64,000 nucleotides of DNA from Neostapfia colusana (Eukaryota > Streptophyta > Magnoliopsida > Poales > Poaceae): contig JASWHV010000009.1 of assembly GCA_030760725.1 (NCBI GenBank), forward strand, positions 95,964,780 through 96,028,779, read 5' to 3'. Of the stretch, positions 21,434-32,317 are shown piece after piece. How positions within the stretch are numbered: position 1 is the stretch's first letter; each line of letters starts with the position of its first letter. The notes under the pieces were generated by a model. The model was not told the origin of the DNA and searched no databases. It saw nothing but the letters and a program-made list of their open reading frames with translations. The position numbers and the translations under genes were made by a program.

Positions 21434-24400
21434 TGCGAGGACGGGTGAACCACGTGATCATGGAGGAAGCGCAAGAGGCACCTGACGTGGTGATTGTTAA
21501 GTTTCCTGCCAATTTACATATTACAACCCTGTTGTTCGATTCTGGTGCTACCCACTCATTCATTGCTCAAGGGTTTGTTAAGAAGCATGATCTAGCAACA
21601 ATACAAATGAACCATATGCTAGCAGTGAACTCTTCCGGGGAAGAAATAAGGACAAGACAAGTGTGTCCCAAGGTGGATCTAGACATTAATGGGGTAGTAT
21701 TCACTGCAAACCTCATAGTGATAGACTCACAAGGGATAGATATTATTTTGGGTATGGATTGGTTGACCAAACATAAAGGTATCATCCACTGTTCGACCAG
21801 AACGGTGGAACTAACTCACACTAGTGGCACGAAAGTGAAGTTCATAGCCGTGCAAGAGCCTAGGAGGGACATTAAACTCAATAAAGTTGAGGTGGAAGTG
21901 GGAGAGATAAGGATTATCAAGGAATATCCAGATGTTTTTCCGGAGGAGTTACCAGGTATGCCTCCCGATCGTGAAGTGGAATTCGCGATTGAGCTAGTGC
22001 CTGGAACAGCTCCAATATACAAGAGGCCTTATCGGATGGACTCCAAACAGCTGGAAGAGCTCAAGGAGCATATAAGGGAATTGACGGAGAAGGGGTATAT
22101 TCATCCTAGTTCCTCACCATGGGGAGCTCCAGTGATATTTGTGCCCAAGAAGGACGGAACCCAAAGGTCATGCATAGACTACCGTGCTTTGAATGAAGTA
22201 ACCATCAAGAACAAGTACCCATTACCCTACATTGAAGACTTATTTGATCAGTTGAGGGGAGCTTGTGTGTTCTAAAAAATTGATCTTAGGTCAGGATACC
22301 ACCAACTTAAGATAAGACAAACCAACATTCCAAAGACAGCTTTCGTATCTCGGTACGGGCTGTATGAATACACCGTCATGCCTTTCGGGCTAACTAATGC
22401 CCCCGCATACTTCATGTATCTCATGAACAAGGTATTCATGGAATATCTGGACAAATTTGTGGTGGTATTCATTGATGACATTCTCATCTTTTCCAAAGAT
22501 GAGAAGAACGTGAGGGACATTTAAGGTTGGTGCTGCAAAAGCTGAGAGAACACCAACTATATGCCAAGCTGAGCAAGTTTGAATTTTGGTAGAAGAGAGT
22601 TCCCATCTTAGGACATATAATCTCGGAGGGAGGAATCTCCGTAGATCCCGCCAAGATCGAGGATGTGCAGAAGTGGAAGACCCCTGAAAATGTCGGGGAA
22701 GTTCGAAGCTTCTTAGGATTGGCTGGGTATTATCGACGGTTTATTGAGGGTTTCTCCAAGATCTCGAGACCCCTCACCAAATTGTTAGAGAAGGGAATCA
22801 CATTCACATGGACACCATAGTGTGAGACGAGTTTTCAAGAACTGAAGAAAAGACTGACAACAGCCACAGTGCTAGTTATGCCAGATACGCAGAAGAACTT
22901 TTCGGTGTACTGCGATGCCTCTGGAAACAGGTTTGGACGTGTTCTCATGCAAGAGGGGCATGTCGTAGCTTATGCGTCCCGGCAGCTCCGGAAACACGAG
23001 AAGAACTATCCTACGCATGACCTAGAGCTAGCCGCAGTGGTACACGCGTTGAAGATTTGGCGGCATTACTTGACGGGAAAGAGGACAGAGATATATACGA
23101 ATCATAAGAGCTTAAAGTCCATTTTCACGCAGCCAGATCTCAACCTTAGACAAATGACATGGTTAGAGCTAATCAACGACTTTGATGTGGGCATCAACTA
23201 TCATCCTGGGAAAGCGAACGTCGTAGCAGATGCTTTAAGCCGGAAAGTGCAGGTCCACATGTTGAGTCCGAAGGACATGCCTACAGAACTGAAGGAAGAG
23301 ATCGCAAAACTCAATCTATTTTTGGTGAATAGTGACGAGGCCATCGCCAAGGAAGTGGACTCCACATTAGAGCAAGACATACGCAACGGTCAGAAGAATG
23401 ACGAGAAGATACAAGAGATTAGAGAACTCATCAAGGAAAATAAATCCCCTGGGTTCAGAGAGGATGAACAAGGTACGGTGTGGCACGGGAAAAGAATCTG
23501 TGTGCTTGAGGTGAAGGAGATCCGTGAATTTATTTTGAAGGAAGCTCATGATTCCGACTATTCCATTCATCCTGGGAGTACGAAAATGTATCATGACCTC
23601 AAGAGCAGGTATTGGTGGTATGGCATGAAGCGAGATGTCGCGGAACATGTTGCCCTATGTGACACATGTCAGTTGGTGAAAGCAGAACATCAATGACCCG
23701 CCGGATTATTGCAACCACTCAAAGTGCCTGAATGGAAATGGGAAGAAATCGGTATGGATTTCATAGTGGGACTACCCAGGACCCAATCAGGATATGATTC
23801 GATATGGGTCATCGTCGACAGACTAACCAAGGTAGCTCATTTCATCCCCGTGAAAGAAAGCTACAGGGGATCCAAATTGGCGGAATTGTACATGTCAAGG
23901 ATCGTGTGTTTCCATGGGGTGCCAAAGAAGATAGTGTCGGATCGAGGGACACAGTTCACCTCAAGGTTCTGGCAGAAGTTTCATGAAACCATGGGAACTC
24001 ATCTGAATTTTAGTTCTGCCTATCGCCCCTAGACTGACGGGCAGACGGAAAGAACCAATCAGATCCTTGAGGATATGCTGAGAGCGTGTGCGCTCAACAA
24101 CAATAGGAGTTGGGATAAGAACTTACCGTATGCAGAGTTCTCCTATAACAACAGCTATCAGGCTAGTATGAAGATGTCACCATTTGAGGCTTTGTATGGG
24201 AGGAAGTGCAGAACTCCACTATTTTGGAACCAAACAAGGGATAGTAAAGTGTTTGGGCCCGAAGTACTACAAGAAGTCGAGGCGAAAGTGAGGGAAATCC
24301 GCAACAACTTGAGGATAGCATAGACCCGACAAAAGAGCTATGCCGATGTACGGAGAAGAGAGCTCGTTTTCAACGTGGGGGACTATGTATATCTCAAGGT

Positions 24401-24794
24401 GTCCCCTATCCGAGGACTTCATCGGTTCAAGGTGAAAGGGAAGTTATCACCTCGATACATCATACCCTTTCAGATTCTGGAGAGGAAAGGCGAAGTGGCA
24501 TATCAACTAGAACTACCGGCTCGCCTATCGGATGTGCACGATGTATTCCATGTGTCTCAGCTCAAGAAATGTCTAAGGACACCTGAATACATGTTACCCA
24601 TGAATGAGGTTGACGTACGAGAGGATCTGTCTTATGCCGAGCAACCGGTCAAGATTTTGGAGACAACGGAACGCCTCACCAGAAATAAAAGAATCCGGAT
24701 GTGCAAGGTGCGGTGGAAGCATCACTCGGAAGAGGAAGCCACATGGGAGCGAGAAGACGAGCTTAAGGCACAGTTTCCGGAATTGTTTTCCTAG
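21370..24794 (+). pseudogene. Element A: pol - protease, RT, RNase H, integrase, chromodomain-like tail (several stops)
   Basis: Protease LFDSGATHSF and DIILGMDWL are intact in 21370-22275. RT starts before a TAA near 22275 that replaces the Ser of VFSKID; the catalytic FIDD is at 22468-22479. A frameshift near 22500 and stops near 22590 and 22819 follow. RNase H (YCDASGN) and the integrase zinc finger lie in 22869-23696, which ends with TGA. The integrase core is in 23709-24032 and 24075-24323, split by TAG. The C-terminal part 24375-24794 carries VRWKHHSEEEATWERED. This copy is clearly dead; B is the better model of the family. Confidence 0.9.
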
Positions 24795-24820
24795 AACCAC
24801 CAATCTCAAGGACGAGATTT

Positions 24821-24839
24821 CTTTTAAGGGGGGTAGAGC
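24821..24839 (+). other. Element A: polypurine tract
   Basis: CTTTTAAGGGGGGTAGAGC, identical in core to the B tract and directly before the LTR start. Confidence 0.85.
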
Positions 24840-26148
24840 TGTAACAGCCCAAAAACTGCTAAAAAGGGGAATTTAAAAATTTTTGGATGTATTGCATGTG
24901 GTGCAGAAATTCAAATTCAAACTGGAATTCAAATTCAAATCAAAACAGAAAAAGAAAAGGAAAAAAAAAAGAAAAAGAAAACCCCAACCGGCCAGTGGGC
25001 CGAAACCCGCCAGGCGGCCCAATACCCCCGCGCCAACCTGAACCCGTGCCCCCTCTCTCCCTCTCACTGACACGCGGGGCCTGTGTGTCATCCCTCTCCT
25101 CCCACGCGCCCCAACAGACTGCCCTCTCTCGCACCCGAATCCAAACCAACCTCCGGAAACCCGCGCCCACAGCCCGATCTTCGGCCCCGGACGCTGCTAC
25201 TTAACCAAACCGATCCTACGCCGCCTCTCCTCGTGCAATTCACGCAAGGAAACTCGCCGAATTCCCCAGCGCCGCTCCACCTTTCTCTCCGGTGAGAACT
25301 GAAACTTTTATTGCCGTTTTCCTTCGATCCTTGCTCGGACTTCCTGATCTAACGTGCTGATCATGTTCCACCGCCTCCAGGGAGTCACGCAGGTGAAGAA
25401 AACCTGTTGTTTTACGCTCTGGACGCAGCTCCGGCGAGCACCACGGCGTTTCATCTCGGACCTCGCCGCTGACCACCTTCCAGGGCCTCCGAGGTCAAGA
25501 AAAACCCCGAGGTGAGATCCCCGACCTCCCCTCTACCGTTCTATGCCAAGAAATCCAAGTACGAGGTAGTATAGACGAAAAGCCGAAGATCTCCGGTGAG
25601 ATCACCGCCCCCCGCCGCCGCGCGCCGCCGGGCAGCGCCGCCCGCGCACGGCCAGGGCAACGTGGCCCCCTGAGGTCCGTCCATTTTAAATCGTGTGTTT
25701 CCTATTAGATCTAACACGTATCGCTTCGCGTTATAATCTCAGCCGTGTGTTTTAAATCGGACGGTTCACGTCGACCCCGCATTATAAAGGCTGGGATTCT
25801 TACGCGCTACCCCTGGGGATTTCGGAAAACACGAGCTAGCCCCGAAAACTTCTGATCTAGCGCCTGGACCTTCAGAAATTCGTGTAAATTCATTTAAAAA
25901 TCAGTTTTAGCCCCTGGACTTAATAAAAATTAGGAAACTCCCTCTGTTATGTGTAGTTAGACCCCTTTATGAAATAGTAAATTAGACCCTGCAGTAGGGT
26001 GGATTTACCTTTTTGACCCTACATGATATTAAATTCAGAAATTTGAATATGTGACTAGGATTTAAATTTAAAAGGTAAGGCAAACACAGGTGCAAATTCA
26101 AATTTAAACTCTCCTAGCACATGGAAAACTTTAGAATGAGTTAAAAAT

Positions 26149-27771
26149 TGTGAGACCTATGTGTGCTGAATACATTGGCAATTAGGATAAAAGTTAGCAT
26201 TAACATTCAAAGTTCTGAATATTGCCAAAACGTCCTTCTGTGGCAAGGTCCGACAAGTTCTTTGTTAGGTCCGCCAAGTGTTGGCAAGGTCCGACGCAAG
26301 GTCCGGAGAGCTCCTGCAAGGTCCGGAGAGCTTCTGTGAGGTCCGGAGCTTGTTTTTAGGGAGCTCCCGTGAAGTTCAACTCGTAGAAATGCAGCGTCTT
26401 GTTTTTGCTTTTAACTCGCAATGTTTCAAACATGCTTTATGGGAAGGTTTGCTTAGTATTATTTTGCTAAGTTTTTGGTGTGTTTTGGTGGTTATGGCTG
26501 TTATCATTTGATATGGTTTGCAACATGCTTATGTGACGTGCTCATGTAAGGTGTTGTGGTTTTCGAACTAACGTGAGTCAAGTCGAGGACTTGTGCTTGG
26601 AAGAATTGGTTGTTTACTCATGTGCAGGTGTTGCTTGAGTTCAAGACATGGCTGGTGACGGGATGCTTGGACTAGTCTCAGGGAGGAGATGAGGTTCCAA
26701 CAACCAAGTTCGAGAGGAGCTGTGGTTGAGTTGATCGGGAGGTCGCGCAGCATGTTTGGATCAAGGGCAGTGCATATGAAGGTTGCGTGTACGTCGTTGG
26801 AAGGTGTTTGCACGTGTGCAAGGAGCGCATGGACGTGGCAACATTGTTCCAAGGCGTGATGAAGAGAAGTGGACGTAAAGAATTGGTCAGAAAGGTCCAA
26901 CCGGCTGGATTGTGTACTCAGGCTGAGGCTGAGTCGGATATGGCTCAAATATGGAAGATTTGAGTTGGTTATGATAGGATTTCGTGCTAGGCACGAAGTT
27001 GAGTTGTTTTAGGAATGTTTAGAACGTCCCTAAGGTGTTTGGAAGTCTCACGATTGCTTCTATCTGCGAATAGGAGAGTCCTGAGCAGTTATGGTAAGTT
27101 AGGATACGAGTCCAATTAGGAGTAGGAGTCCTAGATTGGATTGTTTAGCCTGAGGGCTGGCTATAAAAGCAAGGGAGGCCAGAGCTCTCATGGGTAGAGA
27201 ACTTTGGGCTGTTCCTCTTGTGTTTCTATTGAATAAAGTTCATAGTTTCGAGGAGCTTTTGTGCCTTGTTCGTCCGATTTGTTTTTCGTCAAGTCTTTCT
27301 CGCCGAGTTTCTGGACAGACCGACGTTGCTTCGGTGTTTCGTTCATAACTCGAGTTTTACAGATCCGATTGACGTGATTCCTTGGGTTGTCTTCACAACT
27401 CAATTATATATCATCTGTGAAATTTTCACGAGCTTCGGATCTGTAGTTTTTGAGATACACGAGTTTCTTTGCAGCGTTGCAGATCTGTTTTATATCGGGT
27501 AGAACAGATTGATCTTCGTTTAATGTTTTGATCGTATCTCAAGTTTTACTTCGTGTTTTCAAGTGATTCTTGTTGCATTAGATCCGTGACTTGATTCTCT
27601 ACCTCTCTACTAGATTTTTCACGGTTGAACACATTTGAAAACACTTGCACACACGGTTTCTTTAACCGATTGATTTTTTGCTGAGGGGTTTTTGTTGTTT
27701 CCGCTGCGAAAAGTTTTAATCTACCATTCACCCCCCCTCTGGTAGCTTTTCACGTGCTCTTCGATCCTACA
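26149..27771 (+). mobile_element. Solo LTR, 1623 bp, probably Ty1/copia
   Basis: Begins TGTGAGACC and ends GATCCTACA. It is flanked by AAAAT on both sides (26144-26148 and 27772-27776). Comparison with the B LTR shows the empty site. A TATA box (TATAAAA, 27162-27168) and an AATAAA (27232-27237) have the spacing of a retrotransposon promoter and polyadenylation region, and give plus orientation. The CACCCCCCCTCT stretch near its end is common in grass copia LTRs. Its first part has about six copies of AAGGTCCGG or a variant (26240-26350). No internal region is present, as expected after LTR-LTR recombination. Confidence 0.85.
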
Positions 27772-28413
27772 AAAATAGATTTTAGGCTGAAATGAAATTT
27801 GCCTAAGTGTTGCTCATTTTTATTTTCCCTAGAGACACATTTTAGGCTAGGAAATAATTCTAAAAACTAGTAAAATAAAGTTCACATCAGAGAGGAAGTT
27901 CAAAAATATATTATTGAACATTTTAGATCAGAACCTATTCTGTTTAGATGATGTGTCTTACTATTTTCATAATAAAGTTCACTTTTAGGCATAGAAAATA
28001 AATCTGAAAATATAGGAAAATAAGTATGCATAATTAGAAAAGGATAAATAAGTTCTCCAAATCTAAAAGCTTCAATTTAGGATTTTGTAGAAGATGTGAA
28101 AACCTATTTGGAGTAGGAGATTACCTTTCATGCAAACTTGGTAGCTAAGAAGTGTATTAATTAAATATAAAGAATTTGTTCAAATTGGAAATTCATATAT
28201 AGTGTGCAAACAGAAATCTGAATACAAAAGTTAGAAATCATATACATATGTTTAAAAGTGCATGTAGGCCAAAAATCAACACATGTAGAGTAACCACAAC
28301 ACTTAGAAATGTGAATGACTTTCATAGGTATGTATGTGTGGTTTGCATGAAGTGAAAGTGTGAACTATGTCTTATGGATTGTTGATTTCTTTTGCTATGT
28401 GTATTGGCATGAG

Positions 28414-29635
28414 TAGACCCTGCCCCAGAGCAAGTTCTCCCCTTCCAAGACCAACATTTCCATTCTCAGAGCAGCAGGAAGAAGGCAAGTGTCCTTGACC
28501 ACTTTGATCCTATACTAGGATGTGTAGATAGAATTATTTGCATTGTCAATTTAAATATGAAACCCATGCTAGGAGGTTTCCCTAGAATTGCATTACCTTG
28601 TTTCCTTGTAGCTTGGGTTGGGATTTATTTTATCATGTCATTTATTTATATGCTTATGCTTAGCCATGCTTAGGATGAGATAATTGGGACATGAGATCAT
28701 CAATTTATTTACCTTACTCTTGAATGAGATATTATGAGTTATGTAGAGGTAGGGATCGAGGCAAGTTGGATGATTTGGTTGGTGCTGGGTGCACGAGACT
28801 CGGGTTTGTGTTTAGTACTTGCTTGGATCCTAAGGACCGGTTCATGGAGCATGTAACCTGGCTTTACCGTGCCAACCACATGCTGAGATGGGGCAGCTTG
28901 GCCAATTAATTAGGTGTATCCCCGGCGTAGTTTGGGTGTGTTGGATGGTGCGGGGAGTAGGTGTCAGCTGGACTACCATATGAACCACAAGGCTCAAGAG
29001 GGGGCCACTGCAGCGGGGTTATAGCCTCTTGTATGCGGTTAGGGGTGAAACCTCAGTGGGCCCACGCTCGTTGGGAATCCCTTTGTAAAGGCATTGTAGT
29101 GATCAACGGCTACACACCTGGGAAGTGTGAATGTGGTTCGCGGCCACTGGCATAATGGACGTACTTTTAGTCCACCCGGCAGCGGGGGATGAAATCACTA
29201 CATGTGGGTACAGTGGCGCAAACTCTGCAGAGACAAAACTGTCATGACAGCCGTGCTCACGGTCGAGAGCGGCTTGGACTTATTCATGATTAGAGGATGA
29301 TGAATTTGGAAGTTGAGGATGTTAAGCGGGGAGCTTAACATTGGAAATGATGTTATGGTTACTTGATTTTGATGATGGGTTGGGAGATTGGGACCATTTC
29401 ACCTGTGTAGTAATGTAGGTGTTTAATAAGCTAAGGTGATAGGTATTAATTGCGTAGTGCTTTAACCATGAGTCAACCTCTCCTTGCTCTAGCCATGCAT
29501 GACATAATTTTCCCACACTTGCTGAGTACCAACGGTACTCAAACTTGCTTTTCTGTTGGTTTATATTGCTGCTCAGGTCAAGAGAATGATGTGGTGTTTA
29601 ATGACCAAGACTTTGGTCCCGAGGAAAGATTTTAG
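28414..29635 (+). CDS. Candidate spliced reading frame inside the LTR (element A copy)
   Basis: Equivalent of the B exons. The small exon is 28414-28484, the GC donor at 28485, the intron 28485-29576 (1092 nt), and the last exon 29577-29635 encodes QENDVVFNDQDFGPEERF before TAG. The small exon is 71 nt, one base short of the 72 nt in B, so this copy has a frameshift. The intron holds the hairpin GAGTACC-AAC-GGTACTC at 29524-29540. Confidence 0.35.
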
Positions 29636-29833
29636 GTTCAAGGAGTCCCCCGGGCAACGCCTGTGACGGAGCCCACAAGATTTATATTCCGCTGCTGTTC
29701 TATTTACATGTTATGAACTTATTATCGTCCATCGCGACGTATGTGATGTAAGACATATTTATATTCGACACCTGGCTTGTAATAAATGATGCTTCACTAT
29801 TTGTCATCACACGTATGAGAAGTGTGACATAAG

Positions 29834-29845
29834 TGGTATCAGAGC
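29834..29845 (+). promoter_or_regulatory. Element A: second primer binding site
   Basis: TGGTATCAGAGC four bases after the second LTR. A primer site here means that this LTR also acts as the 5' LTR of a following, truncated internal region. Confidence 0.9.
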
Positions 29846-30047
29846 CAAGGTTGCCCGTAGGAACGTGGACCTAGGTAGAAATGGACGTATTTAAGGACCC
29901 TATTTTCTTAAAAACTATTTTACAAAGGTGTGGGTTGAAAAGTGTTATTTAATGGGGTCACTTTATTCACCTTGCCCCAACTTCTATTCAAAATACGATT
30001 TTTATTTAAATCTTATCTAACTTAATTTTAAATGCTTTATGTTTTAG

Positions 30048-30818
30048 ATGGTTCGCATGATCCGCACCGCCCGCAAGTCCACCGGAGGGAGAGTTCCGGT
30101 AGTTGCCCTTGCCTTGAGAGAGGAGAACCGTCCGATGACGTACCACTCCTACGGATTGGCAGTAGGAGGCTTGTTGCACCGTCTTCGGCGTATGCTCCAC
30201 GCCGCCGACAATACGGGCAAGCTAATCATACACTACAGCTCCACCAGGACCATCCGTGAGAAGCGGGAAGAATGGAGCTCAGAGATGAGGATTATCCATG
30301 AAAATCAGCTGCTCAAGATCCACTGCTCTCCAGTTTGTCGGACGACACAGGTCGATGCTGAGAAGGATGCCACCTGGGAGGCCATCACCTGCCAGAGTTA
30401 CATCTACCGTCGCCACGTGGACAGGACTGAGTACATGTATGTCCTCCAACGTGAGATTGGCACCGCAGAGTACAAGTACCCGCCAGTGCAGCAGGGGACT
30501 TCCCATGAGCACATGGACCTGTGCTTGGAGGATGCTGCTATGCTCAGCACTCGACTGCAGGAGTGCCAACAGAAGCTTCAGGATGTTCGTGACACCCTGA
30601 AGGAGACTGAGGCATTGCTTCACGCCAGCCTGAGGGCGAGAGAAAAAGGAGATGGGAATGAACTGTGTGTCACCGTGAATGACACATGGACTCCTGACTC
30701 TCCAGACCGCCGGGCGAGCAGGCGTCGCCGCACTTCTCCACTAGCAGCTTCCCCACCCAATGCGGAATCAGAGGGCAGCCGCAATAATGAGGAAGACCCC
30801 GAGGAGCCAGCTCAGTGA
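30048..30818 (+). CDS. Pre-gag ORF0 with histone H3-tail motif, intact 256-aa copy
   Basis: The only unbroken ORF0 here. The start follows TTTATGTTTTAG, and the two other family copies start at the same place. Residues 7-14 are TARKSTGG, identical to H3 Thr6-Gly13, and the following R-V-P parallels K-A-P of H3. Residues ~75-150 form the core shared with the D family (EEW...RTTQ..A..DATWEAIT......VDRTEY....R). A predicted coiled coil follows (about 165-200), then NDTWTPDSP, an Arg-rich stretch and an acidic C-terminus. No transmembrane segment or enzyme motif is visible. It lies about 340 bp before gag. Role unknown. Possible roles, by inference only, are contact with H3K9 readers or writers, or RNA binding. 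Confidence 0.7.
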   Translation: MVRMIRTARKSTGGRVPVVALALREENRPMTYHSYGLAVGGLLHRLRRMLHAADNTGKLIIHYSSTRTIREKREEWSSEMRIIHENQLLKIHCSPVCRTTQVDAEKDATWEAITCQSYIYRRHVDRTEYMYVLQREIGTAEYKYPPVQQGTSHEHMDLCLEDAAMLSTRLQECQQKLQDVRDTLKETEALLHASLRAREKGDGNELCVTVNDTWTPDSPDRRASRRRRTSPLAASPPNAESEGSRNNEEDPEEPAQ

Positions 30819-31156
30819 TACGAGTCGTGTAGAGTCCTTTCCCTTAGTTCAGTAGGTTATCGAGTAGTCGAGTCAATACCTTAGTTATTTGTGTTTTAAT
30901 GTTTGGTGTGTGACGTGAGTTCTGGAAGCCATGGGCATTTGTCCACAACCTCGTCTTTAGGTTGCTTTGCTTTGATGTGTGAACCCCTATGAATTAAGAG
31001 TGCTTTTATTTTCGCGTGAGACGTGACTCCCAAAAATCTACGTTAAACCCTCAGAAAATGTTTAATATATCAAGGCCTCAAAAGTTTAAGTTTAAACAAG
31101 CAATTTGGGAAGTTAATACGTAATGCTTTAAGTTAACATTTGGTTGATCATGATAG

Positions 31157-31341
31157 ATGGCTGGAAAAGGAAAGGGTCGTGGTGCCAACCCCACCAACAA
31201 CAACGATGAGCCGACAACCCTCATCTTTCTGGAGGACAAGACAGGGGTGGTCACCGTGAAGGAGCTGACCCTATCCACCAAATGCTTGAAAATCAGATTC
31301 AACTCATCCAGAGTTTGACTCAAGTGGTGGCCAACTTGCAC
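31157..31341 (+). pseudogene. Element A: second gag, truncated stub
   Basis: Starts MAGKGKGRGANP like the complete gag at 20369. A 1-nt deletion near 31210 shifts the frame, and homology ends after AACTTGCAC at about 31341, where AT-rich CACTA sequence begins. This marks the truncated right end of the A array. Confidence 0.8.
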
Positions 31342-32084
31342 TCAAGCAATCAAATTAAAATCAAATTTCTAACACTTTTAACTTAAATAATAAAATAAAA
31401 CAAATAATTAACAGATAGACACAATAAACAATAAACAAAGAAAATTTACACCTAAATATTCAAATAAGAAAACTAATTAACGAACTAAATAATATAATTA
31501 ACAAATTCAATAAAAAAAATCTCCAATATTAATCAAGTAACCAAATTATAAAATAAATATTAAACTAACTTAATAATCAACTAAACTGAAATAAAGTAAA
31601 CTAATTAAGTAACAAATTAACCCAATAACTAAACTAATTAACAAAGTAACTAAATTAATTAATAAATGAACTAAATAACTAATTTATACAATTAATAAAA
31701 CTAACCTCAAAGTGGCGGTGAAGCAGGGCAGGCTTGGGATCGAGCGGCGGCGGCGGGCGCGAGGTTAGTCGGGCTCGAGCGGCGACAGCCGGGCCGGGCG
31801 GCGCTGGCGAGCTCAGCCGGCGCGTGAGCTGGGCGGCGAGGCTGGGTGGCGTGGCAGGTCTGGGTGGCAGCGAGGCCGGGCGGCGCTGGCGGGAGGCGCA
31901 GCGAGGCTTGGTGGCGTGGCGGCTGGGCAGCGGTTGCGGTGGCTCGGGCGGAATAGCCTGAGCCTGGGGCTGTGCGGCGGCGGGGCCGGGCGGCGCTGGC
32001 GGGAGGTGTGGCGGGGCTCGGTGGCGGTGGTGGGGTCTCAGGCGGAATAGCCCGAGCCCGGAGCCGGGGCGATGGATATTAACC
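31342..32084. other. CACTA internal sequence: AT-rich stretch then GC-rich block
   Basis: 31342-31706 is very AT-rich and looks like an intron on the minus strand. A good donor (GAG|GTTAGT, minus strand) sits at about 31707. 31707-32070 is strongly GC-rich with GGCGGCG and GGCGCTGGCG repeats. Together they may be the first exon and first intron of the transposase transcription unit, since the gene runs leftward. I see no recognisable protein; glycine-rich frames here follow from base composition. Confidence 0.5.
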
Positions 32085-32314
32085 GCTAATTATGACGGCC
32101 TAATAACTTACAACGGCCCAACCGTCGAGGCGTCGTAAGTTAGGTCTTATTTACGACTGGCCATTACTTACGACGGCTTATGGTTTTGGCCATCATAAGT
32201 TATTTGTAATTTACGATGGGCCGCTAACTTACGACGGCCATGGGCCTACGGCCGTCGTAATTTAGTTAACTTACGATGGCCGGCCAGGGCCGAGGTTACG
32301 TGTTTCCTGTAGCG
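32085..32314. repeat. CACTA right subterminal repeats and terminal inverted repeat
   Basis: About nine copies of TTACGACGG-type motifs in both orientations between 32090 and 32290, then TTTCCTGTAGCG at the end. The terminal base change (CG instead of CA when read inward) may weaken end recognition. Confidence 0.85.
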
Positions 32315-32317
32315 TGG

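Larger units (their letters stand above)
24840..29829 (+). repeat. Element A: middle/3' LTR, carrying a solo LTR
   Basis: Begins TGTAACAGCCC and ends AGTGTGACA. Without the solo LTR (26149-27771 plus its duplicated AAAAT) it is about 3.36 kb, close to the B LTR. Near its end it lacks about 55 bp that A's first LTR has. It includes the GC-rich leader with a GTGAGA donor at 25512, the small exon, the conserved intron blocks and the last exon of the proposed LTR reading frame. Confidence 0.9.
7791..31341 (+). mobile_element. Element A: Ty3/gypsy chromovirus inside CACTA, LTR-INT-LTR-INT' structure
   Basis: LTR (7791-8666), primer site, ORF0, gag, pol, polypurine tract, LTR (24840-29829). After the second LTR comes another primer site and a second internal start (intact ORF0 30048-30818, gag stub to 31341), cut off where CACTA sequence resumes. 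This looks like two elements sharing a middle LTR, produced by recombination between LTRs, followed by deletion of the right end. Hence no target duplication pairs with the left flank. Element B sits antisense in its ORF0. The pol gene has several stops (TGA 20900-20902, TAA about 22275, TGA about 23694, TAG at about 24030 and 24321). Confidence 0.85.
3195..32314 (-). mobile_element. CACTA (En/Spm) DNA transposon, 29.1 kb with nested insertions
   Basis: The left end is CACTACAGGG and the right end reads CCTGTAGCG, the inverted repeat with one changed base (CGCTA for CACTA). The target duplication TGG flanks both ends (3192-3194 and 32315-32317). The uninterrupted D 3' LTR gives the empty site with one TGG. 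Both subterminal regions hold many copies of TTACGACGG and its complement. The transposase gene is on the minus strand at 3706-6734. The element is about 5.6 kb without the A insertion (7791-31341). The mutated right end and broken transposase suggest it is no longer autonomous. Confidence 0.95.

Noticed and set aside
31734..31961. Glycine-rich protein frame
   Set aside because: GC-rich CACTA block with GGCGGCG repeats; no domain, and it runs opposite to the element's gene.
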